Shown here piece after piece: positions 26,976 to 36,171 of a stretch of DNA of 64,000 bases. Under the pieces are notes generated by a model. The model was not told the DNA's origin and made no database searches. It was given only the letters and a program-made list of their open reading frames with translations. This DNA is from Rhodobacteraceae bacterium CCMM004 (GTDB lineage Bacteria > Pseudomonadota > Alphaproteobacteria > Rhodobacterales > Rhodobacteraceae), in assembly GCA_004005435.1 (NCBI GenBank), contig RZWH01000009.1, forward strand, positions 1 through 64,000, in the 5' to 3' direction. Made by a program: the position numbers and the translations under genes. Every line of letters starts with the position of its first letter. Position 1 is the stretch's first letter.

Positions 26976-27411
26976 CGAGGTTTTCCGCTAGCAAATCGAG
27001 AGCGTGCCGAAGCGCCGGTTCCTGGTCGCAGAGAATGCGATTCAGCCGGTCCTGAAAGGCCGTGGCGATGGGGATCAGCTCTCCGAGCAACTCGGCCCCC
27101 CGATCGGTCAGGGCGAGCTTCAGAAGGCGCCGGTCGGTTGCGTCCATCTCCTTGATGAGAAAGCCCTTGGCTTCCAAACTCGCGGCGGCGCGGCTGACCT
27201 TGGACTTTTCGAGGCTGACGTGTTTTTCGATGTCCCTGATCGAGGGGCTGTCGCTGTAGCCGACGTTCAGCAGGACACGCCATTCGGGCATCGAGATACC
27301 GTAGTCCTTCTTGTACTGCGTCGCGAGCTCGGCGCTCAGCCGCGACGCCAGCACGGTCAACCGATACGGCAGGTACAGGTCCAGATCGAAGTCCGGCAGC
27401 GCCTTTTGCAT
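26959..27411 (-). CDS. MarR-family transcriptional regulator 2
   Basis: The 150-residue protein resembles MarR regulator 1 in layout. It has helix-turn-helix SPSIRDIEKHVSLEKSKVSR and wing EMDATDRRLLKLALTDRGAE. GAGGGGAG precedes the ATG at 27411. It is divergent from hmgA across a 135-base gap with two TTGCA-type dyads, so it likely represses hmgA and itself. The shared operator sequence with the MarR 1 region allows cross-talk between the two regulators. Confidence 0.85.
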   Translation of the reverse strand: MQKALPDFDLDLYLPYRLTVLASRLSAELATQYKKDYGISMPEWRVLLNVGYSDSPSIRDIEKHVSLEKSKVSRAAASLEAKGFLIKEMDATDRRLLKLALTDRGAELLGELIPIATAFQDRLNRILCDQEPALRHALDLLAENLDDQTL

Positions 27412-27452
27412 CCCAAGCTCCCCTCGTGCCTGTCCTGAAGGAAAGTCAATCT

Positions 27453-27468
27453 CGTTGCAAGTGCAATA
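27453..27468. promoter_or_regulatory. MarR-type operator 4
   Basis: CGTTGCAAGTGCAATA contains the perfect dyad TTGCA-AG-TGCAA and lies just upstream of the hmgA -35 element, starting exactly 29 bases before operator 5. Confidence 0.65.
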
Positions 27469-27474
27469 ATTTTC

Positions 27475-27503
27475 TTGACCTCGTTGCAAGTGAAACGAAT
27501 AAT
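27475..27503 (+). promoter_or_regulatory. hmgA promoter with MarR-type operator 5 in the spacer
   Basis: TTGACC (27475-27480), a 17-base spacer and AATAAT (27498-27503) make a sigma-70-type promoter. The spacer is TCGTTGCAAGTGAAACG, which includes operator 5 (27482-27497). A protein bound there would block RNA polymerase directly. Confidence 0.65.
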
Positions 27504-27546
27504 CGTCGCTGAAGCCGTGTTTTCGAATCGCCTGGAGGGGGGCCCG

Positions 27547-28905
27547 ATGAACGACATGACGCCGAGACCTGAGCCGACCGTTGCCAAGGACGGGGTGTCG
27601 ATCTCGACAGGCTACATGCCGGGCTTTGGCAACGATTTCGAAACGGAAGCTCTGCCCGGCGCTCTGCCACAGGGAATGAACAGTCCTCAGCGCTGCAACT
27701 ACGGCCTCTACGGCGAGCAGCTTTCGGGAACGGCCTTCACCGCGCCCAGCCATCAGAACGAACGCACGTGGTGCTACCGCATCCGGCCCTCGGTCAAGCA
27801 CTCTCACCGCTACGACAAGATCGACGTGCCTTACTGGAAATCTGCGCCGAACATCGACCCCGACGTCGTCTCGTTGGGGCAATACCGCTGGGATCCCGTC
27901 GAGGCGCAGGACGGCCTGAACTGGATCACCGGGATGCGGACGATGACGACGGCGGGAGACGTCAACACGCAGGTCGGCATGGCCACCCATGTCTATCTGG
28001 TGACCGAGAGCATGGTGGACCAGTATTTCTTCTCTGCCGACAGCGAGCTCTTGGTCGTTCCGCAGGAGGGGCGGCTGAGGTTCTGCACCGAACTGGGGAT
28101 CATCGACCTGGAACCGAAGGAGATCGCGATCCTGCCGCGCGGTCTGGTCTACCGTGTCGAACTGATCGACGGGCCGGCGCGCGGTTTTGTCTGCGAGAAC
28201 TACGGTCAGAAGTTCGAGTTGCCCGGCCGGGGGCCCATCGGGGCCAACTGCATGGCCAATCCGCGCGATTTCAAGACGCCCGTTGCGGCGTTCGAGGATC
28301 GGGAGACCCCGTCGACCGTGACGATCAAATGGTGCGGTCAGTTCCACGAGACCAAGATCGGCCACTCACCGCTCGATGTGGTCGCCTGGCACGGCAACTA
28401 CTGCCCGGTCAAATACGACCTGCGGACCTACTGCCCCATTGGGGCGATCCTGTTCGACCATCCCGATCCGTCGATCTTTACCGTGCTGACCGCGCCCTCC
28501 GGCCAGCCGGGCACCGCCAATATCGATTTCGTCCTGTTCCGCGAGCGCTGGATGGTGATGGAGGATACCTTTCGCCCGCCGTGGTATCACAAGAACATCA
28601 TGTCCGAACTGATGGGCAACATTTACGGGGAATACGATGCCAAGCCCCAGGGCTTTGTCCCGGGCGGCATCAGTCTGCACAACATGATGCTGCCTCACGG
28701 CCCCGACAAGGCGGCCTTCGAAAAGGCGTCGACCGCCAACCTCGGGCCCGACAAGCTCGACAACACCATGTCGTTCATGTTCGAGACACGCTTTCCGCAG
28801 CATCTGACAGCCTTCGCCGCAAAAGAAGCGCCGCTTCAGGACGATTACATCGACTGCTGGGCCGATATCGAGAAAAAGTTCGACGGCACGCCCGGCAAGA
28901 AATGA
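27547..28905 (+). CDS. hmgA: Homogentisate 1,2-dioxygenase
   Basis: The 452-residue protein opens the ring of homogentisate to maleylacetoacetate using Fe(II) and O2. The iron ligands, by spacing with the human enzyme, are H348 and E354 (WYHKNIMSE) and H384 (NMMLPHGPD). Start 27547 follows GGAGGGG at good spacing. It heads an operon of about 8.5 kb that continues through fahA, an MBL-fold gene, a second FAD monooxygenase-DUF2783 pair and a TRAP transporter. It is controlled by the promoter at 27475-27503. Confidence 0.95.
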   Translation: MNDMTPRPEPTVAKDGVSISTGYMPGFGNDFETEALPGALPQGMNSPQRCNYGLYGEQLSGTAFTAPSHQNERTWCYRIRPSVKHSHRYDKIDVPYWKSAPNIDPDVVSLGQYRWDPVEAQDGLNWITGMRTMTTAGDVNTQVGMATHVYLVTESMVDQYFFSADSELLVVPQEGRLRFCTELGIIDLEPKEIAILPRGLVYRVELIDGPARGFVCENYGQKFELPGRGPIGANCMANPRDFKTPVAAFEDRETPSTVTIKWCGQFHETKIGHSPLDVVAWHGNYCPVKYDLRTYCPIGAILFDHPDPSIFTVLTAPSGQPGTANIDFVLFRERWMVMEDTFRPPWYHKNIMSELMGNIYGEYDAKPQGFVPGGISLHNMMLPHGPDKAAFEKASTANLGPDKLDNTMSFMFETRFPQHLTAFAAKEAPLQDDYIDCWADIEKKFDGTPGKK

Positions 28906-28949
28906 AGCCGCGGATGTCGCGTCGACCGTTTCCATCACTGGAGTTGTAA

Positions 28950-30209
28950 ATGCCCCTGCTGAAATCCTGGGTCGAATCCGCAAACGCCGCGGACTGTCCC
29001 TTTCCCTTGAACAACCTGCCCTATGGCGTCTTTTCCACGCCGGACCTGAGCGCGCGCTGCGGAGTCGCCATCGGGGACATGATCCTGGACCTCAAGAGGG
29101 CGGAGGCCGACGGCGTCATCGCGCAATCCGGCGCCGCGGTGTTCGCCGGGCCGGCCTGGAACGCCTTCATGGCGCTCGGCCGGGATCGGTGGGCCGGACT
29201 GCGCAACCGCCTGACCGCGCTCCTGTCCGACGGGTCGGACGGGCAGACGGCGTTGTCGGCGCTTCTCGTGCCGATGGCTGACGCAACGATGCACCTGCCG
29301 ATCCAGGTCGCGGAGTACACCGATTTCTACGCGGGCCGGAACCATGCCTTCAACGTGGGCACCATGTTCCGGGGGGCAGAAAACGCCCTCCCGCCCAACT
29401 GGTTGCACATCCCGATCGGCTATAACGGGCGCGCCTCGTCCGTGGTGGTTTCGGGCACCGACATCCGCCGGCCGTGGGGTCAGCTCAAGGGGCCGAACGA
29501 CGACAGGCCACGGTTCGCACCGTCGCAGCGGTTCGACATCGAGTTGGAAATGGGCGCCATCGTCGGACAGCCGAGCAGCGGCCCGATCACGGTCCAGGAG
29601 GCCGACGACAACATCTTCGGGTACGTCCTGTTGAACGACTGGTCCGCCCGCGACATCCAGGCGTGGGAGTATCAGCCGCTCGGACCGTTTCAGTCCAAGG
29701 CGACCGCGACCTCGATCAGCCCTTGGATCGTGACCGCCGCGGCTTTGGAGCCGTTCCGCTGCGACACGCCGGAGCGCGAGGTCCCGCTCTTGGCGCATCT
29801 CCAGGATGCCGGACCGGCGCTCTTCGACATCGACCTGCGCGTGACGCTGGCCCCCGAGGGCAAGGCGGCGACGACCATCGCCGAGACCAACTACAACGTC
29901 ATGTACTACTCCGCCGCCCAGCAATTGGCGCATCACACCACGTCGGGCTGCCCGATGCGCGTGGGCGATCTGTTGGGATCGGGCACGATCTCCGGGCCGG
30001 ACAAGACCGCCCGTGGCTCGCTTTTGGAGCTGAGCTGGGGCGGCAAGGAGCCCCTGACGCTGGACAGCGGCGACACCCGCAGCTTCATCGAGGACGGCGA
30101 CACCCTGACGCTCGCAGGGGCCGCCCGCGGGGATGGGTTCACCATCGGCTTTGGCACCTGCGTGGGCACGGTCCGTCCCGCGCTCGACGACCCCTATACA
30201 CGCGGCTGA
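28950..30209 (+). CDS. fahA: Fumarylacetoacetase
   Basis: The 419-residue protein hydrolyses fumarylacetoacetate to fumarate and acetoacetate, the last step of homogentisate breakdown. The N-terminal SH3-like domain is followed by the FAH fold, with catalytic and metal residues in TDFYAGRNHAFNVGTMFRG (D125, H132) and the acidic block FDIELEMGAIVG. The length is typical. It is 44 bases behind hmgA in the same operon. Confidence 0.95.
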   Translation: MPLLKSWVESANAADCPFPLNNLPYGVFSTPDLSARCGVAIGDMILDLKRAEADGVIAQSGAAVFAGPAWNAFMALGRDRWAGLRNRLTALLSDGSDGQTALSALLVPMADATMHLPIQVAEYTDFYAGRNHAFNVGTMFRGAENALPPNWLHIPIGYNGRASSVVVSGTDIRRPWGQLKGPNDDRPRFAPSQRFDIELEMGAIVGQPSSGPITVQEADDNIFGYVLLNDWSARDIQAWEYQPLGPFQSKATATSISPWIVTAAALEPFRCDTPEREVPLLAHLQDAGPALFDIDLRVTLAPEGKAATTIAETNYNVMYYSAAQQLAHHTTSGCPMRVGDLLGSGTISGPDKTARGSLLELSWGGKEPLTLDSGDTRSFIEDGDTLTLAGAARGDGFTIGFGTCVGTVRPALDDPYTRG

Positions 30210-30259
30210 CACGGTAACTACCCCGCGGTTTCGACACGCAGGGGACAGGAGACAACGAG

Positions 30260-31210
30260 ATGGCAAAAGCATTCGCATCCCAGGGCGACCTGACGGAAAA
30301 GACGATCACCTTCGATGAGATCGGCGACGGGCTCTACGCCTTCACCGCCGAGGGCGACCCGAACTCGGGCGTGATCATCGGCGACGACAGCGTGATGATC
30401 GTCGAGGCGCAGGCGACCCCCCGCCTGGCCGGCAAGGTCATCGAGAAGGTCCGCGAGGTCACGGACAAGCCGATTTCCCATGTCGTGCTCACGCACTACC
30501 ACGCGGTCCGGGTGCTCGGGGCCTCGGCCTTCGACGCGTCGCAGATCATCATGTCGGACGTCGCCCGCGCTATGGTGGTCGAGCGGGGACAGGAGGACTG
30601 GGACAGCGAGTTTCAGCGGTTTCCCCGTCTTTTCGAAGGGCATGAGAGCATCCCGGGGCTTACCTGGCCGACGACGACCTTCAGCGGTGCCATGACCGTG
30701 TATCTGGGCAACCGCCGCGTCGACATCCGCCAGGTCGGCCGCGCCCACACCGCGGGCGACGCGGTGATCCACGTGCCCGACCAGAACGTCATGTTCACGG
30801 GCGACATCGTCGAGGATCACTCCGCCTGCTATTGCGGCGACGGCCATTTCCGCGATTGGGGCCAGACCCTGGACAATATCGCGGCCTACGACGTGGACGC
30901 CATCGCCCCGGGACGCGGGGGTGCTCTGGTCGGCAAGGACGCCGTCGCGCGCGCCATCGCCAGCACACGCGATTTCGTCGACAGCACCTACCACCCCGCG
31001 GTGCGGGTCGCCGCGCGCGGCGGGTCGCTCAAGGATGCCTGGGACGCGGTGCGCGAGGCCTGCGATCCCAAGTTCCAGGATTATGCGATCTACGAGCACT
31101 GCCTCCCGTTCAACGTCAGCCGCGCCTACGACGAGGCGCGGGGGATCGACACGCCGCGCATTTGGACCGCCGAACGGGACCTCGACATGTGGGAACAGCT
31201 CCAAGGCTGA
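30260..31210 (+). CDS. MBL-fold metallo-hydrolase with altered metal motif
   Basis: The 316-residue protein has the metallo-beta-lactamase fold. The usual HxHxDH motif reads THYHAVR here (H79, H81, then V83 and R84 in place of Asp and His), so the second metal site is probably altered or absent. Later ligands are present (RAHTAGDAVIH, FTGDIVEDH). It lies between fahA and the FAD monooxygenase gene. It may hydrolyse a lactone or thioester from the aromatic pathway, or bind one metal only. Confidence 0.8.
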   Translation: MAKAFASQGDLTEKTITFDEIGDGLYAFTAEGDPNSGVIIGDDSVMIVEAQATPRLAGKVIEKVREVTDKPISHVVLTHYHAVRVLGASAFDASQIIMSDVARAMVVERGQEDWDSEFQRFPRLFEGHESIPGLTWPTTTFSGAMTVYLGNRRVDIRQVGRAHTAGDAVIHVPDQNVMFTGDIVEDHSACYCGDGHFRDWGQTLDNIAAYDVDAIAPGRGGALVGKDAVARAIASTRDFVDSTYHPAVRVAARGGSLKDAWDAVREACDPKFQDYAIYEHCLPFNVSRAYDEARGIDTPRIWTAERDLDMWEQLQG

Positions 31211-31250
31211 TCCCGCCCCCACCGCTCTCCCTGACGACCTGAGGTGACCC

Positions 31251-32876
31251 ATGTTTCAGGACCGATATCCGCTCGCCTTCAAGCTCTATCCCTATAGAAA
31301 ATCGGCGGACCAGGACGCTCCGAGACCGGTGCGCCATCCGGTCGTGATCGTGGGCGGCGGGCCCATCGGAATGGCCGCTGCGCTGGACCTGGGCCGCCAG
31401 GGCATTCCGGCGCTCGTTCTGGACGACCACGAGGGCGTCGGCATGGGCAGCCGTGCGATCTGCTTTGCCAAGCGGACGCTGGAAATAGCGGATCGCTACG
31501 GCTGCGGCGCGCCGATGCTGGACAAGGGGGTGGTGTGGAACGTCGGCAAGGTGTTCCAGGACGACAGACAGGTGTTCGAGTTCAACCTGCTGCCCGAAAC
31601 CGGCCACCGCAACCCGGCCTTCATCAACCTGCAACAGCCCTACTTCGAGAAGTTCATTTTCGAAGCCATCGGCGCCGAGCAGGACCGCGGCGCCCCCATC
31701 GAAATCCGCGGCAAGAACCGCGTCGATGCGGTCGAGACCCATGGCGATCACGTCGTTCTGAGCGTCACGACGCCTGACGGCCCCTACACGGTCGAAGCCG
31801 ATTGGGTGATCGCCTGCGACGGCGCCAGCTCGCCGGTGCGAACCATGCTGGGCCTGGGGTTCGAAGGGCGCGTGTTCCAGGACAGCTTCCTGATCGCCGA
31901 CATCAAGATGACCTCCGACGACTTCCCGACGGAGCGGTGGTTTTGGTTCGAACCCCACTTCAAATCCGGCGCGTCGACGCTCCTGCACAAACAGCCCGAC
32001 GACGTGTGGCGCATCGACTTTCAGATCGGTTGGGACGTGGACCGCGCTGAGGAGTTGAAGGAGGAGAACATCCGCCGGCGGCTCGATGCCATGCTCGGGA
32101 ATGATGTCGACTATGAGATGGTCTGGTCGTCCATCTACACCTTCCAGTGTCGGCGCATGAAGAGATTCCGCCACGGGCGGGTCATGTTCGCCGGCGATGC
32201 CGCGCACCAGGTGTCGCCCTTCGGCGCCCGCGGCGCGAACTCGGGGTTCCAGGACGTCGACAACCTCGGTTGGAAGCTGGGCCTCGTCATCGCCGGCAAG
32301 GCGCCCGAAACCCTACTCGACACCTATGATGACGAACGCGTTTACGGCGCCGACGAGAACATCCTGAACTCGACGCGGTCGACCGATTTCATCACGCCGA
32401 AGTCGAAGGCCAGCCGGGGCTTTCGGGACGCCGTCCTCAAGCTGGCCGAGAAACACCCGTTTGCGCGACCGCTGGTGAACTCCGGCCGGCTCTCGGTTCC
32501 GTGCGTCTACGACCGCTCGGCGCTGAACGGTCCGGATATGCTGCCCGGCGGTCCGGCCAGGTCTCGCGTCGGGAGCCCGTGTCCCGACGCCCCGCTCGCG
32601 GACGGGTTTCTGCTCGACCGTCTCGGCAACGATTTCGTCGTGCTTGCCATCAATACCGAGCCTCCCTCGGACTTCGACGTGGCGGGCATCAAGGTCCGTT
32701 CCCTGCAGATCGCGACCGCCGACGATCCGTCCGGCGCCGTGCAAGACCGGTACTTGGGAACCGAGCCGCACGCCGTCTATCTCATCCGCCCCGACCAGCA
32801 CGTCGCGGCGCGCACCCGCACCTACGACGACGGCGTCTTTCGCGGCGCGCTGCTCACAGCCTGTGGAAAGGACTGA
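31251..32876 (+). CDS. FAD-dependent aromatic monooxygenase (copy 2)
   Basis: The 541-residue class A flavoprotein hydroxylase has PVVIVGGGPIGMAAALDLGR (dinucleotide fold), VIACDGASSPVRT (DG motif) and GDAAHQVSPFGARGANSGFQ (flavin ribityl site). It is paralogous over its full length to the protein at 23493-25106, including the C-terminal VYLIRPDQHVAAR. It is followed 2 bases later by a DUF2783 gene. A role in making homogentisate from a hydroxyphenylacetate is plausible. Having two copies may mean two ring substitution patterns are handled. Confidence 0.85.
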   Translation: MFQDRYPLAFKLYPYRKSADQDAPRPVRHPVVIVGGGPIGMAAALDLGRQGIPALVLDDHEGVGMGSRAICFAKRTLEIADRYGCGAPMLDKGVVWNVGKVFQDDRQVFEFNLLPETGHRNPAFINLQQPYFEKFIFEAIGAEQDRGAPIEIRGKNRVDAVETHGDHVVLSVTTPDGPYTVEADWVIACDGASSPVRTMLGLGFEGRVFQDSFLIADIKMTSDDFPTERWFWFEPHFKSGASTLLHKQPDDVWRIDFQIGWDVDRAEELKEENIRRRLDAMLGNDVDYEMVWSSIYTFQCRRMKRFRHGRVMFAGDAAHQVSPFGARGANSGFQDVDNLGWKLGLVIAGKAPETLLDTYDDERVYGADENILNSTRSTDFITPKSKASRGFRDAVLKLAEKHPFARPLVNSGRLSVPCVYDRSALNGPDMLPGGPARSRVGSPCPDAPLADGFLLDRLGNDFVVLAINTEPPSDFDVAGIKVRSLQIATADDPSGAVQDRYLGTEPHAVYLIRPDQHVAARTRTYDDGVFRGALLTACGKD

Positions 32877-32878
32877 CG

Positions 32879-33064
32879 ATGGCCGACCTCATCCTCGAGC
32901 CGAACCTGGGCTCGCCGGACGACTTCTATGCCGACCTGATCGCGGCGCACGACGGCCTGTCCGATGACCAAAGCGAGGCCTTTAACAACCGCCTCATTCT
33001 TGTGCTCGCCAACCACATTGGCGACCGCGCGATCCTGCGCCAAGCGCTGGAAGCTTCGAAGTAG
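32879..33064 (+). CDS. DUF2783 protein, paired with FAD monooxygenase (copy 2)
   Basis: The 61-residue protein MADLILEPNLGSPDDFYADL shares the EPNxxSPDDFY opening and the NxRLxLxLANxxG core with the protein at 23314-23496. It starts 2 bases after the monooxygenase stop. No catalytic residues are apparent. The repeated linkage to one type of flavoenzyme points to a physical or functional partnership. Confidence 0.8.
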   Translation: MADLILEPNLGSPDDFYADLIAAHDGLSDDQSEAFNNRLILVLANHIGDRAILRQALEASK

Positions 33065-33085
33065 TTCACCCAAAGGGAGGAAACC

Positions 33086-34123
33086 ATGACCTTTATTCGA
33101 TCCAATGTTCGCAGGCTGCTCTCGGGCGCCGTTCTCGGCGCGAGCCTGCTGACGTCGGCGGCAGCGTTTGCCGACACCACGCTCGCCTTGTCGAGCTGGC
33201 TGCCGCCGCGCCATCCCATCGTCGTGAACGCGATCAAGCCGTGGGCCAAAGAGGTCTCGGACGTCACCGACGGCCGGGTCACGGTGCGGGTGCTGGCCAA
33301 GCCGCTGGGCGCGCCGCCCGCGCACTACGACATGGCCCGCGACGGGATCGCCGACATCACGTATGGTCTGCATTCCTTCACCACCGACGACCGGTTCGTC
33401 CGTTCGCGGATCGGCCAGTTCTCGTTCCTCGGCGACGACGCCGTGTCCGGGTCGACCGCGTTCTGGAACGTCTATTCCGGGATGCTGGACGCCCAGGCCG
33501 AACACGAAGGGGTGAAGGTTCTCGGCCTCTTCGTTCATGGCCCCGGCGTGTTCCACAACAACGTCCGGCAGATCGAAACCCTGGCCGACCTCGACGGGCT
33601 GAAGATCCGCGTCCCCGGCGGCTATATCTCCGAGCTGATGTCCGATCTGGGCGCCGAGACCCTGTTCATGTCGTCGGGCGAGGTGTTTGAAAAGTTGTCG
33701 CGGGGCGTCATCGACGGCGTGACCTTCACCTACGAGGCGCTGACGGCGTTCAAACTGACCGACGACATCAAGTATACGATGCGCGCGCCCGGCGGCCTCT
33801 ACAACACGACCTGGTTCCTGGTCATGAACGAGGGCGCCTGGGCAGGCATCTCGGAAGAGGACCGCGCGGCCATCGAATCGATTTCCGGCGCCGCCTTTGC
33901 CGAGCGTGTGGGCGCCGCCTGGAACGACGCGGACGCCGCCGCTCTGGAGGCGATCGAGGAGGCCGGGATCCAGATCGCGGACGCGCCCGAGGCGCTGCTC
34001 GACGACATCAAGGCGGCCGCGGCCAAGCACGAGGCGGCCTGGTCCGAGGCCATCGCCGAAGACGGCTTCGACGGTGCCGCCGCCCTGGCCGAGTTCCGCG
34101 CCCAGACCGGCGTGGAGTTCTGA
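33086..34123 (+). CDS. dctP: TRAP transporter substrate-binding protein
   Basis: The 345-residue protein has a Sec signal peptide (about residues 1-29, ending AAAFA) and the DctP fold. Blocks include LSSWLPPRHPIVVNAIKPWA, the helix-strand LKIRVPGG carrying the conserved carboxylate-binding Arg, and GVIDGVTFTYEAL. It binds its ligand in the periplasm for the DctQM membrane complex encoded next. The position in the hmg operon suggests that an aromatic acid is imported. GGGAGG precedes the ATG. Confidence 0.9.
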   Translation: MTFIRSNVRRLLSGAVLGASLLTSAAAFADTTLALSSWLPPRHPIVVNAIKPWAKEVSDVTDGRVTVRVLAKPLGAPPAHYDMARDGIADITYGLHSFTTDDRFVRSRIGQFSFLGDDAVSGSTAFWNVYSGMLDAQAEHEGVKVLGLFVHGPGVFHNNVRQIETLADLDGLKIRVPGGYISELMSDLGAETLFMSSGEVFEKLSRGVIDGVTFTYEALTAFKLTDDIKYTMRAPGGLYNTTWFLVMNEGAWAGISEEDRAAIESISGAAFAERVGAAWNDADAAALEAIEEAGIQIADAPEALLDDIKAAAAKHEAAWSEAIAEDGFDGAAALAEFRAQTGVEF

Positions 34124-34126
34124 GCG

Positions 34127-34663
34127 ATGGAGCGGTTTCGACAGAGATACCGAAGCGATGACCGCGGGCTCGATGTCGGTCAGGTTCTCCAAAGCACGCT
34201 TGGGGTCGGGGCCGCTCTCCTTCTGTTCAGCCTGATCTTGGTCACCTGTGTCGATGTGGTGGGGCGGTATTTCTTTTCCGCCCCCCTCAGCGGCGCCTTC
34301 GAGATCACCGAGATCCTGCTCGCCGCGCTGGTGTTTGCGGCGCTGCCGCTCACGACCGAGCGCAAGGAGCATATCGAGGTCGACCTCTTGAACGTCGTCC
34401 TCGGCGATAAGGTCAGACAGGTCCTGTCGGCCTTCGCCGGGCTGTTTTCCGCCGCGCTTCTGGCCACCTTGGCGTGGCGGCTGGCCTCCCACGCGGTCCA
34501 TGCGGCGGCCGATGGGGCCACGACGAATGCGCTCGGCATCCCGCTCGCGCCGTTCGGATATCTGGCGGCCTTTTCCTGCCTGGTGAGCGCCTTCATCGCG
34601 TTCATGCGCGGCATCTATCCGCCCAAAGAACCGGATCACGAGGTGAGGGACGACCATGTTTGA
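34127..34663 (+). CDS. dctQ: TRAP transporter small membrane subunit
   Basis: The 178-residue protein has four hydrophobic segments and the DctQ signature GRYFFSAPLSGAFEITEILL. It bridges the binding protein and the large permease in the inner membrane. It is 3 bases behind dctP, and its last 8 bases overlap dctM. Confidence 0.9.
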   Translation: MERFRQRYRSDDRGLDVGQVLQSTLGVGAALLLFSLILVTCVDVVGRYFFSAPLSGAFEITEILLAALVFAALPLTTERKEHIEVDLLNVVLGDKVRQVLSAFAGLFSAALLATLAWRLASHAVHAAADGATTNALGIPLAPFGYLAAFSCLVSAFIAFMRGIYPPKEPDHEVRDDHV

Positions 34664-35975
34664 ATCGCTTGTCGGCTTTGCGATCCTCCTGGGTCTGATT
34701 CTCCTGCGCGTGCCCATCGCGTTCGCCATGGCGGCGGTGGGCGGCATCGGGTTCGCGCTCCTGCGCGGCTGGCAGCCGGCCTGGGCGATGACAGGCCAGA
34801 TCGCTTTCGACTCGGCCCTGTCCTACAGCCTGTCGGTCATTCCCCTGTTCATCTTCATGGGCAACGTGCTCGCCGCGTCGGGGGTGGCCCATGGGCTCTT
34901 TGCCGGGGCCGACCGCCTCTTTGGACGCACCCGGGGCGGCCTCGCCATGGCGTCGGTTTTCTCCTGCGGCGGGTTTTCGGCCGTCTGCGGATCGTCCCTG
35001 GCGACGGCCGCGACCATGTCCAAGGTCGCCATGCCCTCGATGCGCAAGTTCGGCTATCAGGACGGGATCGCCACGGGCTCGATCGCTGCGGGCGGGACGC
35101 TCGGAATCCTGATCCCCCCGTCGGTGATCCTGATCATCTACGGCCTTCTCACCGAAACCAACATTGCCAAGCTGTTCATCGCCGGCGTCATCCCCGGCAT
35201 CCTGGGGGTCGTGCTGTATCTCGTCGCGGTCAAGGTCGCGGTCTGGCTCAAGCCCGAGTTGGCGCCCGACGTCGTCGACGAACGCGAGCCGATGAGCAGG
35301 TCCGACGTGCTGGGCGTCTTCTGCGTGCTGGGGTTGTTTCTGTTCATCATGGTCGGCATCTACGGCGGCTTCTTCACCCCGACCGAAGCGGCGGGCATGG
35401 GCGCCGGCGCATCGGTGCTGATCGCGGTCGCGCTGCGAACGATGTCCTGGCGGGACTTCCTGACCGCCACCTTCGACAGCGTCCGGGCCACGGCAATGAT
35501 CTTTGCCGTCATCATCGGGGCCGAGCTGTTCTCGAACTTTGTGAACTTCGCCGGTCTTCCGGACGCGCTGGCCGGGCTGGTCCTGGACCTGGACATGCCG
35601 GTCTGGGCGGTGATGCTGGTGATCCTCGTGATTTACATGATCCTTGGCTGCGTGTTGGAGAGCCTGTCCATGGTGCTCCTCACAGTGCCGGTGTTCTATC
35701 CGCTCATGTATGAACTGCCGTTCACGAACGAGCTGCTCCTCGACCCGGAGATGGCATTGATCTGGTTCGCCATCGTCGTGGTGGTGGTGACCGAGATCAG
35801 CCTCATCACGCCACCGGTCGGCATGAACGTGTTTGTGCTGAAATCGGTGCTGAGGGACGTGCCGCTCGCCACGATCTTCCGCGGGGTGCTGCCGTTCTGG
35901 TTCGCCGACATCGTGCGGCTGGCGCTGCTCGTCTCGATCCCGTCGCTGTCGCTCTGGCTCGTCCTCGCGATGTAG
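34656..35975 (+). CDS. dctM: TRAP transporter large permease subunit
   Basis: The 439-residue protein has about 12 hydrophobic segments and the DctM family blocks IPLFIFMGNVLAASG, ATMSKVAMPSM, GILIPPSVILIIYG and LITPPVGMNVFVLK. It is the Na+-coupled transport channel of the TRAP system. It ends the hmg operon just before a strong terminator at 35983. Confidence 0.9.
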   Translation: MFESLVGFAILLGLILLRVPIAFAMAAVGGIGFALLRGWQPAWAMTGQIAFDSALSYSLSVIPLFIFMGNVLAASGVAHGLFAGADRLFGRTRGGLAMASVFSCGGFSAVCGSSLATAATMSKVAMPSMRKFGYQDGIATGSIAAGGTLGILIPPSVILIIYGLLTETNIAKLFIAGVIPGILGVVLYLVAVKVAVWLKPELAPDVVDEREPMSRSDVLGVFCVLGLFLFIMVGIYGGFFTPTEAAGMGAGASVLIAVALRTMSWRDFLTATFDSVRATAMIFAVIIGAELFSNFVNFAGLPDALAGLVLDLDMPVWAVMLVILVIYMILGCVLESLSMVLLTVPVFYPLMYELPFTNELLLDPEMALIWFAIVVVVVTEISLITPPVGMNVFVLKSVLRDVPLATIFRGVLPFWFADIVRLALLVSIPSLSLWLVLAM

Positions 35976-35982
35976 CCGCTCA

Positions 35983-36008
35983 CCCCCCGCGCCGAGCGGC
36001 GCGGGGGG
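35983..36008 (+). terminator. Terminator of the hmg-TRAP operon
   Basis: CCCCCCGCGCC and GGCGCGGGGGG form an 11-bp stem with a GAGC loop eight bases after the dctM stop, followed by GCTTCTC. The T run is short, but position and strength fit a terminator. Confidence 0.7.
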
Positions 36009-36171
36009 GCTTCTCGACCTCCAAGCGGGGCGCGGGGTTTCCCACCGCGCCTGCCAGGCGCCGCCCCAGGCCCGCCGTCCACCCGCTGCCTCCGCCCTGA
36101 GCACACTGCCCATTCCGACCGCTCCGGTGGACCGGTCAGCGGTGCGATCAACCGTCCGGGCGACGTTGCTG

